The notes under the pieces were generated by a model. That model was given only the letters and a program-made list of their open reading frames with translations. It had not been told where the DNA came from and made no database searches. Shown here one piece after another: positions 25,737 to 33,866 of a DNA stretch of 64,000 bases; the first letter of the stretch is position 1; each line of letters opens with the position of its first letter. The stretch lies in NCBI RefSeq assembly GCF_035918155.1, contig NZ_CP109327.1, positions 2,046,001 to 2,110,000 of the forward strand, in the 5' to 3' direction. The stretch is from Streptomyces sp. NBC_01591. Lineage in GTDB: Bacteria; Actinomycetota; Actinomycetes; Streptomycetales; Streptomycetaceae. The position numbers and the translations under genes are program-made.

Positions 25737-26434
25737 TTCGTGGCCCGCTTCTCCTCGACGAGGGTGACGACACACTCGATGACCTGCTGAAGGGTCAGCT
25801 CGGTGGTGTCCACCTCGACGGCGTCGTCCGCCTTGGCCAGCGGGGAGGTCTTGCGGCCGGAGTCGGCCGCGTCCCGCTTGACCAGTGCCTCCTTGGTGGC
25901 GGCGAGGTCGGAGCCCTTGACCTCTCCGCTACGACGGGCGGCGCGTGCCTCCGGGGAAGCGGTGAGGAAGATCTTCAGGTCGGCATCGGGCAGCACGGTG
26001 GTGCCGATGTCACGGCCCTCGACCACTATGCCCCGGTCGGCCGCGGCGGCGATGGTGCGCTGCAGCTCGGTGATCCGGGTGCGCACCTCGGGGACCGCGC
26101 TGACGGCGCTGACCCTGGAGGTGACCTCCTGGGTACGGATCGGGCCCGAGGCGTCCTCGCCGTCGACGGTGATCGTCGGGGCGGCCGGGTCCGTACCGGA
26201 GACGATGACCGGCTTGGCGGCCGCGGTCGCCACCTCCACCGCGTCCTGGACGTCGATGCCGTTGTTCAGCATCCACCAGGTGATCGCCCGGTACTGGGCA
26301 CCGGTGTCCAGGTAGCTCAGGCCGAGCTGCGCGGCGACGGCCTTGGACGTGCTCGACTTGCCGGTGCCGGAGGGCCCGTCTATGGCGACGATCACTGCGG
26401 CCGGGGCCGTACGGGGTTCCACGGTGGTGGACAC
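25733..26434 (-). CDS. cmk: Cytidylate kinase
   Basis: 233 residues. P-loop GPSGTGKSS (residues 20-28), SYLDTGAQYRAITWWML, then EGRDIGTTVLPDADLKIFLTAS are the standard CMP kinase blocks. The enzyme converts (d)CMP to (d)CDP. Start choice is GTG 26434, but AGGAAG is almost adjacent to it; GTG 26422 (giving MEPRTAPA) has better spacing and may be the true start. It is the first gene of the cmk-plsC-der run. Confidence 0.95.
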   Translation of the reverse strand: MSTTVEPRTAPAAVIVAIDGPSGTGKSSTSKAVAAQLGLSYLDTGAQYRAITWWMLNNGIDVQDAVEVATAAAKPVIVSGTDPAAPTITVDGEDASGPIRTQEVTSRVSAVSAVPEVRTRITELQRTIAAAADRGIVVEGRDIGTTVLPDADLKIFLTASPEARAARRSGEVKGSDLAATKEALVKRDAADSGRKTSPLAKADDAVEVDTTELTLQQVIECVVTLVEEKRATK

Positions 26435-26572
26435 CTTCCTGGTACACGGGGTGGGCGGGACGGGGCGCGTGCGAATCCGCCCCGCACAAGGTTACCGAGT
26501 GTCGGAGCGGGTCTCTGCACCCCTGTGGACAACGGCCTTCCGGCCCCCGGGAACCGCCCCGCCGCCCCGGGC

Positions 26573-27658
26573 CTACTGGCGTATCGACCAGCCCCGCTCG
26601 CGCAGTGCCGCGCTCAGTGCGGGGGCCGCGCTCGGCTCGACCATCAGCTGGACCAGGCCGGCCTGCTGCCCGGTGGCGTGCTCGATGCGCACGTCCTCGA
26701 CGTTGACCCCGGCCCGTCCGGCGTCGGCGAAGATCCGCGCCAGTTCGCCCGGCTGGTCGCTGATCAGCACGGAGACCATCTCGTACGCGGTGGGGGCGGT
26801 CCCGTGCTTGCCGGGCACCCTGACCCGGCCCGCGTTGCCGCGGCGCAGGACGTCCTCGATGCCCTCGGTGCCCTCGCGGCGCTTGTCGTCGTCACCGGAC
26901 TGCAGGCCGCGCAGCGCCCGTACCGTCTCGTCCAGGTCGGCGGCGACCCCGGCCAGCACGTCGGCGACCGGGCCGGGGTTGGCGGAGAGGATCTCCACCC
27001 ACATCCGGGGGTCGGAGGCGGCGATCCGGGTGACGTCCCTGATGCCTTGGCCGCAGAGGCGTACGGCGGTCTCGTCGGCCTCCTCAAGTCGGGCTGCGAC
27101 CATCGACGAGATCAGCTGCGGGGTGTGCGAGACCAGGGCGACGGCCCGGTCGTGCGCATCGGCGTCCATCACGACCGGGACGGCGCGGCAGAGCGCGACC
27201 AGTTCCAGGGCGAGGTTGAGGACCTCGGTGTCGGTGTCGCGGGTCGGGGTGAGGACCCAGGGCCGGCCCTCGAACAGATCCGCGGTGGCGGCGAGGGGGC
27301 CCGATCGCTCCTTGCCGGCCATGGGGTGCGTACCGATGTACGGCGTGAGGTCGAGGCCGAGGGCTTCCAGCTCGCGGCGCGGGCCGCCCTTCACGCTGGC
27401 GACGTCGAGGTAGCCACGGGCGATGCCGTCCCGTATGGCGGTGGCCAGCACCGTGGCCACGTGGGCGGGCGGCACGGCGATGATCGCCAGGTCCACCCGT
27501 TCCTCGGGTGCCTCGTCCGTACCGGCTCCCAGCGCGGCCGCGGTGCGGGCCGACTGGGGGTCGTGGTCGACGAGGTGGACATGGATGCCGCGCCCGGCGA
27601 GGGCGAGAGCTGCGGAAGTGCCGACGAGGCCCGTTCCGATGACGACGGCGGTTCTCAC
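26573..27658 (-). CDS. tyrA: Prephenate dehydrogenase with ACT domain
   Basis: 361 residues. The NAD-binding VIGTGLVGTSAALAL at residues 6-20 and the GTHPMAGKERSGP active-site block (about 108-120) identify TyrA, which makes 4-hydroxyphenylpyruvate for tyrosine. The C-terminal ACT domain (MVSVLISDQPGELARIFADA, about residue 290 on) suggests tyrosine feedback. The GTG at 27658 overlaps the stop of aroH by 4 bases (GTGA), a functional pairing since chorismate mutase makes its substrate. Confidence 0.94.
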   Translation of the reverse strand: MRTAVVIGTGLVGTSAALALAGRGIHVHLVDHDPQSARTAAALGAGTDEAPEERVDLAIIAVPPAHVATVLATAIRDGIARGYLDVASVKGGPRRELEALGLDLTPYIGTHPMAGKERSGPLAATADLFEGRPWVLTPTRDTDTEVLNLALELVALCRAVPVVMDADAHDRAVALVSHTPQLISSMVAARLEEADETAVRLCGQGIRDVTRIAASDPRMWVEILSANPGPVADVLAGVAADLDETVRALRGLQSGDDDKRREGTEGIEDVLRRGNAGRVRVPGKHGTAPTAYEMVSVLISDQPGELARIFADAGRAGVNVEDVRIEHATGQQAGLVQLMVEPSAAPALSAALRERGWSIRQ

Positions 27659-28017
27659 TGGGCGATGTCCTTGCGGAGTGCGGCGGTGGCACCGAGGTAC
27701 ACGTGGGCGATCTCGGACTTGGGCAGGTACGTCTCGACGTGCGCGAGGATGCGCACCACACGGGGCATGGCGCCCACGATGTCGAGCTCCTGGGCGCAGA
27801 TCAGCGGTACGTCGACGATACCGAGCCCGCGTGCGGCGGCGGCCGGGAAATCGCTGTGCAGGTCGGGGGTGGCCGTGAACCAGATGCTGATCAGATCGTC
27901 CGCGACGAGGTTGTTGCGCTCCAGGACGGCGGTGAGCAGGGCGCCGACCTGCTCGTCCATGTGTCCGGCCTCGTCCTGCTCCAGCTGGACGGCTCCACGG
28001 ACCGCTCGTACCGCCAC
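27655..28017 (-). CDS. aroH: Chorismate mutase, AroH class
   Basis: 120 residues, the size of the monofunctional AroH-type trimer rather than the helical AroQ type. AVRAVRGAVQLEQDE at the N terminus carries the substrate-binding Arg; CAQELDIVG and HVYLGATAALR contain the later active-site residues. It converts chorismate to prephenate. The GTG at 28017 has GAGGAG 6-7 bases upstream, excluding the longer frame. Coupled to tyrA. Confidence 0.93.
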   Translation of the reverse strand: MAVRAVRGAVQLEQDEAGHMDEQVGALLTAVLERNNLVADDLISIWFTATPDLHSDFPAAAARGLGIVDVPLICAQELDIVGAMPRVVRILAHVETYLPKSEIAHVYLGATAALRKDIAQ

Positions 28018-28156
28018 GTCGTGCTCCTCGGTTCTTCGTACGTGTCGCGCCTGCTGTCCGCCTGCGTGATCTCTCTGCCCGATCAGCCTAGAGGGGCGGC
28101 GGTGCAGGCGGTCCGGGGTGCTCTGTCCGTGAGACGGGGCGGGCGCACGGTCACGG

Positions 28157-28197
28157 CCGGGGGCCTGCCCGGCGTGATCCGCCGGACAGGCCCCCGG
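28157..28197 (-). terminator. Hairpin terminator after yidB-like gene
   Basis: Arms 28157-28173 and 28181-28197 pair over 17 bases with one mismatch and a 7-base loop. It lies 14 bases past the stop of the minus-strand gene. Confidence 0.7.
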
Positions 28198-28210
28198 GCC
28201 GCTTCCGCTG

Positions 28211-28642
28211 TCAGAGTTGCTGTTCCCGGACCAGGTCCTCGATCGAGCGGCCCTCCGGCACCTCCCCAAACGGGGTCAGCTTGTCGACCGCTGTCGGCAG
28301 CGACCGGGCGATCTCGTCGGCCGCCTGTTCCGTAGTGACCCCGGCCTGCCGGGCGACCTTCTGCAGGGTTTCGTCCGGCAGCGCCTCGGTGATCTGGGCG
28401 CCGCTGACCGCCTGGTTCTCACCGGTGCCGACCCAGGACTGCGCCTGGTCGACGAGGCCGGACCTGGTGAGCATCCCGATCAGCCCTTCGAGCGCGTTGC
28501 CACCGCTGCCCGTACTGCCCTGGCCACCGCCGAGCGCGCCCAGCAGCGCGCCGAGGATGTTCCCCGCACCGCCCGGGCCGCCGCTCCGGCCGCTGCCGCC
28601 CAGCAAGCCGCCGAGCAGGCTGCCGAGATCGTTTCCTGACAT
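28211..28642 (-). CDS. YidB family (DUF937-related) protein
   Basis: 143 residues. It starts SGNDLGSLLGGLLGGSG, then a Gly-rich stretch (NILGALLGALGGGQG) and a C-terminal helical part with LVDQAQSWVGTGENQAVSG, ITEALPDETLQKVARQAGV and EIARSLPTAVDKLTPFGEVP, the conserved YidB core. The function of the family is unknown. The ATG at 28642 has AAAGG upstream. It is monocistronic, ended by the hairpin above. Confidence 0.85.
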   Translation of the reverse strand: MSGNDLGSLLGGLLGGSGRSGGPGGAGNILGALLGALGGGQGSTGSGGNALEGLIGMLTRSGLVDQAQSWVGTGENQAVSGAQITEALPDETLQKVARQAGVTTEQAADEIARSLPTAVDKLTPFGEVPEGRSIEDLVREQQL

Positions 28643-28778
28643 GGTTCTGCCTTTCCGGAGGGGATGATTTATCGACAATGTCGATCAGAATCCAGGCTTC
28701 TGCCACTTGAGCGGGGCGCCTGAGGGCTGTCCCGTAATCCCCGGTGCAACCCGTTTTCGCTCACGTACCCTCGCCGGC

Positions 28779-29474
28779 ATGATCACCCCTGATCCCGAGG
28801 CTCTCGTACGCGACCACACGGTCTACTCCTGCGTGATGGGCTCACGCGCCTTCGGGCTCGCCACGGAGGGGAGCGACACCGACCGGCGGGGCGTGTTCCT
28901 CGCGCCGACCCCGCTGTTCTGGCGGTTCGAGAAGCCGCCGACGCATGTCGAGGGCCCGGCGCAGGAGCAGTTCTCGTGGGAGCTGGAACGCTTCTGCGAG
29001 CTGGCGCTGCGCGCCAATCCCAATGTGCTGGAGTGCCTGCACTCACCGCTGGTGGAACACGTCGACGCCGTGGGCCGTGAACTCCTCTCCCTGCGCGGCG
29101 CGTTCCTCTCCCGACTGGCCCACCAGACCTTCGTCCGCTACGCGTTGGGCCAGCGCAGGAAGCTGGAGGCGGACGTACGGCAGCACGGGGCGCCGCGCTG
29201 GAAGCACGCCATGCATCTGCTGCGGCTCCTGAGCAGCGGCCGGGACCTGCTGCGCACCGGGGAGCTCACGATCGAGGTGGGCGCGGCCCGGGAGGAGCTG
29301 CTGGCGGTGAAGCGGGGCGAGGTGCCGTGGGAGGAGGTCGAACGCCGCATGAGCCGCCTCGCCGAGGAGAACGACGAGGCCGCGGAGCACTCCCCGCTCC
29401 CACGGGAGCCGGACCGGGCCCGGGTGGAGGACTTCCTGGTCCGCACCCGCCGGGCGTCTGTGGACTGGCCCTAG
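28779..29474 (+). CDS. Nucleotidyltransferase domain protein A (COG3541-like)
   Basis: 231 residues. The N-terminal polymerase-beta-type nucleotidyltransferase motif is clear: GSRAFG (21-26) followed by SDTDRRG (32-38), the GSx10D-x-D metal-binding pattern. The rest is helical, with FVRYALGQRRKLEADVRQ and KHAMHLLRLLSSGRDLL, as in predicted nucleotidyltransferases of the COG3541/YcgL class, whose substrate is unknown. The frame is open from 28707, but the ATG at 28779 starts the conserved part. No ribosome-binding site is obvious. The 3' end overlaps that of the paralogue on the other strand by 4 bases. Confidence 0.85.
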   Translation: MITPDPEALVRDHTVYSCVMGSRAFGLATEGSDTDRRGVFLAPTPLFWRFEKPPTHVEGPAQEQFSWELERFCELALRANPNVLECLHSPLVEHVDAVGRELLSLRGAFLSRLAHQTFVRYALGQRRKLEADVRQHGAPRWKHAMHLLRLLSSGRDLLRTGELTIEVGAAREELLAVKRGEVPWEEVERRMSRLAEENDEAAEHSPLPREPDRARVEDFLVRTRRASVDWP

Positions 29475-30256
29475 GAGACACCCGTCAACCGCGCCCGCAC
29501 CACAAGATCGTGCAGCCGCTCGAACCCGCCGGCCGTCCCGGGCAGCCCCGATGCCGCCTGGGCCTCGTCCAGCACCCCGTGCAGCGCCTCGACGTCCCGG
29601 GCCACCACCGCACCGTCCACGTCCCCCGCTCCCCCGTGCTCCGCCTCGGCCTTCGCGTCGATCAGCTCGGGCAGATACGCGGGCGCCGCCACCTCCCCGA
29701 GGAGGGTCGGCAGATGCGCCCGCACCTCACCGCTGCGCATCAGGTGGATCCCGGTGAGCAGCGCCCGGAACGTGTACAGCAGCGGCTTCAGTTCGCCGGT
29801 CCTGCCGAAGAGCCGCCACTGGGTGTTGGCGAATCCCCGGTAGTGGTGGGCGTGGTTACGGGTGAGCACACCCGGCGCCAGGTCCACCAGTTCCGCGTGC
29901 GGCTCGCTCGTGTGCACGACGAGCGGTGAGAGCAGCTGCTCCAGCACATAGCCGTTCGGCTTCAGCATCAGCCGGACGAACTTCCGCAGGTCGTGCGTGA
30001 CGAGATCCATCTCGACCCCGTCCCGGTCCCACATCCGCGAGCGCGTCTCCTCGGCCTCGCGCAGTCCCACGAGGTCCTCCGCGGGCAGGAGATGGACCCC
30101 CCGAAGGTCCACGTCCGAGTCCTTGGAGGGGAACCCGTACAGATGCGCCCCGGAGACCGTGGCGAACAACAGCGGGTGGCGCTCTTCGGTGAGGACCGGG
30201 CCGAGGTCCGTGACCGGCAGCCCGGCCTGCTCGAGGTGCTTGGTGTCCGTACGCAT
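29471..30256 (-). CDS. Nucleotidyltransferase domain protein B (COG3541-like)
   Basis: 261 residues, paralogue of the gene it converges on. VSGAHLYGFPSKDSDVDLRG (residues 34-53) gives the S-G-x...D-S-D-V-D metal motif, followed by MWDRDGVEMDLVTHDLRKF, which supplies a third acidic residue, and a helical C-terminal half. It begins 3 bases after the stop of the ADP-ribosylglycohydrolase gene, so it is the last gene of the NAD operon. The operon context suggests a nucleotide or RNA-end substrate linked to NAD or ADP-ribose; this is inference. Confidence 0.85.
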   Translation of the reverse strand: MRTDTKHLEQAGLPVTDLGPVLTEERHPLLFATVSGAHLYGFPSKDSDVDLRGVHLLPAEDLVGLREAEETRSRMWDRDGVEMDLVTHDLRKFVRLMLKPNGYVLEQLLSPLVVHTSEPHAELVDLAPGVLTRNHAHHYRGFANTQWRLFGRTGELKPLLYTFRALLTGIHLMRSGEVRAHLPTLLGEVAAPAYLPELIDAKAEAEHGGAGDVDGAVVARDVEALHGVLDEAQAASGLPGTAGGFERLHDLVVRARLTGVS

Positions 30257-30259
30257 GGA

Positions 30260-31282
30260 TCAAGAATCCCAGAGTGCCCCCAGCGACAGCAGATCACTGC
30301 GGTACTCGATCCGTTCCGACCACTCCTTGGGCCAGGCCCCCGCCCCCAGGTGCGCCCCGGCGAACGCGCCGGTCAGGCAGCCGAGGGAGTCCGAGTCGCC
30401 CCGGGTGCAGGCGGCGCGGCGGAGTGCGGTGACGGGTTCCTCGGGGAAGAGGAGGAAGCAGTGCAGGGCCGTGGCCAGGGCCTCCTCGGCGATCCAGCCG
30501 TCGCCCGTCAGTTCGCAGGGGTCGGTCTCCGGGGACGGGTCGCGCAGCGCGTCCTGGACGCGGGCCAGGGCGGCGAGGCATTCTTCCCAGCCGCGCTGGA
30601 TGTACAGCTCGGGCGAGGCGTCGCCCGCGAACCGCCAGAGGTCGCCGAGCCAGCGCGTGAGGTACCGGCCGCTGTTCTCGTACGCATACGAACGCAGCTG
30701 CCCGATCAGTCCCATCGGCTCCGCCCCCTGTGCCAGCAGGTGGACCGCGCGGGCCGTCAGGTCGGACGCGGCGAGCGCGGTCGGATGCCCGTGGGTGAGG
30801 GCCGCCTGCAACTGGGCGGCGCCGGAGCGCTGTTCGTCACTCAGTCCGGGGACGAGTCCGATCGGCGCGACCCGCATGTTGGCGCCACAGCCCTTGGAGC
30901 CGGTCTGGCTGGCTTCCTGCCAGGGCCGGTCGCTGTCGAGCAGGCGGCAGGCGGTCATGCAGGTGCGGCCGGGGGCGCGGTTGTTGTCGGGCGAGTGGTA
31001 CCAGTCGACGAACTCCTCGCGCACCGGGCGGGTCAGCCGCAGCGGGGTGAGCAGCCCGCGGTCCATGGCGGTGCGGATGCCCCGCCCCAGGGCCAGCGTC
31101 ATCTGGGTGTCGTCGGTGACGATCGCCGGCTTCGGCAGCCGCATCTGACGCCATGGCCCGCACTTGGCGAGGATCGACGGCACGTTGTTGAACTCGGTCG
31201 GGAAGCCCAGGGCGTCGCCGAGCGCGAGCCCGGTCAGCGCGCCGGTGGCGGCCTGCTTGGTGATGGTCCTCGTCACTATCAC
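30260..31282 (-). CDS. ADP-ribosylglycohydrolase (DraG-like)
   Basis: 340 residues, all-helical DraG/ARH fold. Metal-binding motifs are intact: LGDALG near residue 21, TDDTQMTLALG (56-66) and GDSDSLGCLTGAFAGAHLG near residue 302. The family removes ADP-ribose from Arg residues, acetylated lysine derivatives or nucleic-acid ends. The GTG at 31282 (GTGA overlap with the upstream NUDIX gene, GGAAGG upstream) is the start. It sits inside a pnuC-nadR-nrtR operon, which ties it to NAD turnover. Substrate unknown. Confidence 0.92.
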   Translation of the reverse strand: MIVTRTITKQAATGALTGLALGDALGFPTEFNNVPSILAKCGPWRQMRLPKPAIVTDDTQMTLALGRGIRTAMDRGLLTPLRLTRPVREEFVDWYHSPDNNRAPGRTCMTACRLLDSDRPWQEASQTGSKGCGANMRVAPIGLVPGLSDEQRSGAAQLQAALTHGHPTALAASDLTARAVHLLAQGAEPMGLIGQLRSYAYENSGRYLTRWLGDLWRFAGDASPELYIQRGWEECLAALARVQDALRDPSPETDPCELTGDGWIAEEALATALHCFLLFPEEPVTALRRAACTRGDSDSLGCLTGAFAGAHLGAGAWPKEWSERIEYRSDLLSLGALWDS

Positions 31283-32013
31283 GTGCTTCTTCCTTCCGGT
31301 CTCAGCAGTGGAGGGTGCAGGGCGGTGGCGGCACCCGCCCGGTAGAGCGCGGCCGGTTTTCCCCGCCCGCCGGTGCGGCGCGGTGATCCCTCCACGGCCT
31401 GGACGAAGCCGGGCGTGGTGAGGACCTTGCGCCGGAAGTTGGGACGGTCCAGCTCGACGCCCCAGACCGTCTCGTACACCTGCTGGAGTTCTCCCAGGGT
31501 GAATTCGGACGGGCAGAAGGCGGTGGCCAGACAGCTGTATTCGAGCTTGGCGCCGATCCGGTCGTGTGCGTCGGCAAGGATGCGGTCGTGGTCGAAGGCG
31601 AGCGGGCCGAGCGCTCCGGCGTCCCACCACTGGGCGCCGGCCGCGTCGCCGCCGCCGCGCGGTTCGGGCAGGTCGGGTACGAGTGCGGCGTACGCGACCG
31701 AGACGACCCGCATCCTGGGGTCGCGGTCCGGATCGCTGTAGGTGCGCAGCTGTTCCAGGTGGAGGGCTCCGACGGTGCCCTCCGTGAGTCCGGTCTCCTC
31801 GGCGAGTTCCCGGCGGGCGGCGGACTCGGCGGACTCGCGGGGCAGCACGAAGCCGCCGGGCAGCGCCCAGTGCCCCTTGTACGGGTCCTCGCCCCGTTCG
31901 ACGAGCAGGACGTGCAGCCGGCTGTCGCGGACCGTGAAGACGGCGAGGTCGACGGTGACCGCGAAGGGTTCGAAGGCGTGCGGGTCGTAGCCCGCGGGGG
32001 CTGCGCTGCTCAT
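31279..32013 (-). CDS. NrtR-like NUDIX regulator of NAD metabolism
   Basis: 244 residues. The NUDIX box at residues 54-76 is complete (G-x5-E-x7-RELAEETGL). The C-terminal third (GELQQVYETVWGVELDRPNFRRKV) is the winged-helix region of NrtR-type proteins, which bind ADP-ribose and repress NAD synthesis/salvage genes. The location between nadR and the ADP-ribosylglycohydrolase gene, plus the palindrome in front of pnuC, supports this role over a plain hydrolase. Since the box is intact it may also hydrolyse ADP-ribose. ATG 32013 overlaps the nadR stop (ATGA). Confidence 0.85.
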   Translation of the reverse strand: MSSAAPAGYDPHAFEPFAVTVDLAVFTVRDSRLHVLLVERGEDPYKGHWALPGGFVLPRESAESAARRELAEETGLTEGTVGALHLEQLRTYSDPDRDPRMRVVSVAYAALVPDLPEPRGGGDAAGAQWWDAGALGPLAFDHDRILADAHDRIGAKLEYSCLATAFCPSEFTLGELQQVYETVWGVELDRPNFRRKVLTTPGFVQAVEGSPRRTGGRGKPAALYRAGAATALHPPLLRPEGRST

Positions 32014-33089
32014 CGGTGCTCCGGCAGGGGCGCGGCGAAGTTCCAGCTGTCGGCGAGCAGTGCGTCGACGGCGGCGACCGCGGTGGCCAGGCGCTTCTCG
32101 TGGGTTCCGGTGAGCTCGATGAACTCCCTTCCGGTACGGGTGAGTTCGGCCCGGAGGCGGTCAGTCATCCAGGGCCGCAGCTCTTCGCCGTCGCGCAGTC
32201 CGTCGTCCTCGAAGGCGACGCCCTCGTGGTCGGTGAGCAGCCACAGGTGGTGGGCGACCCGGTCGGCCCTCTCCTCGACGAGCGGGTTGCGTCCGCCGAC
32301 GTACCGCTCGTGCCAGACGGTGGTGGCGAAGGAGTCGGTGTCGCAGAAGAGCACCGGCGACCCGGTGCGCGCGGCAGCCTCCTCCCTGGCGTTCTGGGTC
32401 TCGGCGATCAGCGGGAAGTCGTCGGTGGTGAAGGCGACGTCCTCCCACTGGGCCCCGGGCCACCGGTCGCGCAGGGCGGCCAGTTTCTGTTCGCTGAACT
32501 CCCGCCCGTACTCGGCGACGTAACCGGTCCGCGCCCAGACGCCGCCGCGCCCGCGGTAGTGGTCGGTGAGGGCGCGGGCCATCGTCGTGGTGCCGGTGGA
32601 TTCCGCGCCGAGGACGACGATCCGGCGGGTGAGGGCGGCCCGTACGGGCGGCTCCAGGAAGTCCCAGCAGCCGACCGGGTCCTTGCGGACGGCGGTGCCG
32701 GAGACCGGGAAGACCGTGCGGTCGGGGTCGACGCAGACGGATTCGGCGCCGAACCGGCGGGCCAGTTCGTCCCCGTACGACTCCGAGGTGAAGACGGCGT
32801 CCACCGGCTCGGGAACGGCTCCGGTGAAGACGGCCATGTGCGCGTCCCAGATCACCGGGTCGTGGAGGTCCATGCGGATGTCGTCGACGGCGCCGACGAC
32901 CCGTACATCCGGGTGCACCTCCCGCATCCAGGCCACCCGGTCGGCGAGCGGTACCGACTCGACGGAGGCGGCGCAGACCAGGACGGTCAGCCGCTCGCAG
33001 CGGTCCTGCGCCGTGCGGACGAGGTGGTGGTGGCCGGCGTGCGGCGGGTAGAACTTGCCGAGGACCAGCCCGTGTCCGAAGCGCTTCAT
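32010..33089 (-). CDS. nadR: NadR-like NMN adenylyltransferase / ribosylnicotinamide kinase
   Basis: 359 residues. The nucleotidyltransferase domain starts GLVLGKFYPPHAGHHHLV with the HxGH signature at 17-20. A P-loop kinase-like domain starts at about residue 156. NadR proteins phosphorylate nicotinamide riboside and adenylylate NMN to NAD. The enterobacterial N-terminal HTH repressor domain is absent. The P-loop reads GAESTGTTT (161-169): the usual Lys of GxxxxGK(S/T) is Thr. I recall this in other actinobacterial NadR sequences, but it makes the kinase step worth testing. ATG 33089 overlaps the pnuC stop. Confidence 0.9.
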   Translation of the reverse strand: MKRFGHGLVLGKFYPPHAGHHHLVRTAQDRCERLTVLVCAASVESVPLADRVAWMREVHPDVRVVGAVDDIRMDLHDPVIWDAHMAVFTGAVPEPVDAVFTSESYGDELARRFGAESVCVDPDRTVFPVSGTAVRKDPVGCWDFLEPPVRAALTRRIVVLGAESTGTTTMARALTDHYRGRGGVWARTGYVAEYGREFSEQKLAALRDRWPGAQWEDVAFTTDDFPLIAETQNAREEAAARTGSPVLFCDTDSFATTVWHERYVGGRNPLVEERADRVAHHLWLLTDHEGVAFEDDGLRDGEELRPWMTDRLRAELTRTGREFIELTGTHEKRLATAVAAVDALLADSWNFAAPLPEHR

Positions 33090-33739
33090 GCCGTCGCCTC
33101 CGCCAACTGCCGCCGCTGCCCGGCGAGATCACGCTTCCAGTTGCGCAGGCCGATCAGGCAGAGCGTCAGGAAGCCGATGTACAGCAGCGAGGTCAGATAG
33201 AGCTCCTTGTACGCGTACAGCGGGATGTACACCACATCGGCGGCGATCCAGAGCCACCAGGACTCGACGAGCTTGCGGCACTGTCCGTACGTCGCCGTCA
33301 GGGACAGCGCGGTCGTCAGGGCGTCCCAGAAGGGCACGGTCGAGTCGGTGGCGTGGTCGAGCAGGACGGTGAGGGCGACGGTCCCCACCGCCCCCGCCGC
33401 GAGCAGCCAGGTCCATTCGGTGCGCGTGGTGCGCCGCACCGGCAGGTCCGGTGAGCCCGGTCCACCCCCGTGGGTCCAGGTCCACCAACCGTACGCGGCA
33501 AGGACGATGAAGACGATCTGGAGGCCGGCGTCGGCATACAGGCCGGACTGGGCGAACAGCAGGATGAAGAAGAGGTTGTTGGCGATGCCGATCGGCCAGT
33601 TGGCGAGGTGCTGGCGGGCCACGAGCCATACGCACAGCGCTCCGCTGCCGAAGCCGAGCACCTCGGTCCAGCTGACCGGGGTGTCGAGCACCGTCACCAG
33701 GGGTTGCTGCAGGGGATCGAGTACATCCGCGAGACTCAC
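33086..33739 (-). CDS. pnuC: PnuC-type nicotinamide riboside transporter
   Basis: 217 residues with about seven hydrophobic helices. The PnuC signatures NWPIGIANNLFFILLFAQSGLYAD and YGQCRKLVESWWLWIAADVVYIPLY are clear (split here: NWPIGIANNLFF; WWLWIAADVVYI). PnuC carries nicotinamide riboside by facilitated diffusion, trapped by the NadR kinase. GTG 33739 is set by a perfect AAGGAGG 5 bases upstream (33745-33751); the longer frame to 33760 would start inside the operator palindrome. First gene of the pnuC-nadR-nrtR-ARH-nucleotidyltransferase operon. Confidence 0.93.
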   Translation of the reverse strand: MSLADVLDPLQQPLVTVLDTPVSWTEVLGFGSGALCVWLVARQHLANWPIGIANNLFFILLFAQSGLYADAGLQIVFIVLAAYGWWTWTHGGGPGSPDLPVRRTTRTEWTWLLAAGAVGTVALTVLLDHATDSTVPFWDALTTALSLTATYGQCRKLVESWWLWIAADVVYIPLYAYKELYLTSLLYIGFLTLCLIGLRNWKRDLAGQRRQLAEATA

Positions 33740-33752
33740 GCCCGCCTCCTTA

Positions 33753-33769
33753 ATAGTCACTCTGACTAT
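33753..33769 (-). promoter_or_regulatory. Candidate NrtR operator before pnuC
   Basis: Perfect 7-bp arms ATAGTCA / TGACTAT around a 3-base centre. It ends 2 bases before the pnuC ribosome-binding site and overlaps a TATAGT that reads as a -10 box on the minus strand, the position for repression. The half-site resembles actinobacterial NrtR boxes as I remember them, and an NrtR-like gene is in the operon. Confidence 0.7.
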
Positions 33770-33795
33770 AAAGATGGAACGGGCACAACGAAAGA

Positions 33796-33844
33796 CCCGC
33801 GGCCGGTTCCTGTTCGAAAATCGAAAACAGGAACCGGCCGCGGG
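33796..33844 (-). terminator. Terminator of the parA-scpAB-pseudouridine synthase operon
   Basis: Perfect 19-base arms 33796-33814 and 33826-33844 with an 11-base A-rich loop. It lies 22 bases past the stop at 33867 and insulates the operon from the pnuC promoter. Confidence 0.8.
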
Positions 33845-33866
33845 CCGTGGAGCGGACGGAGGAGGG

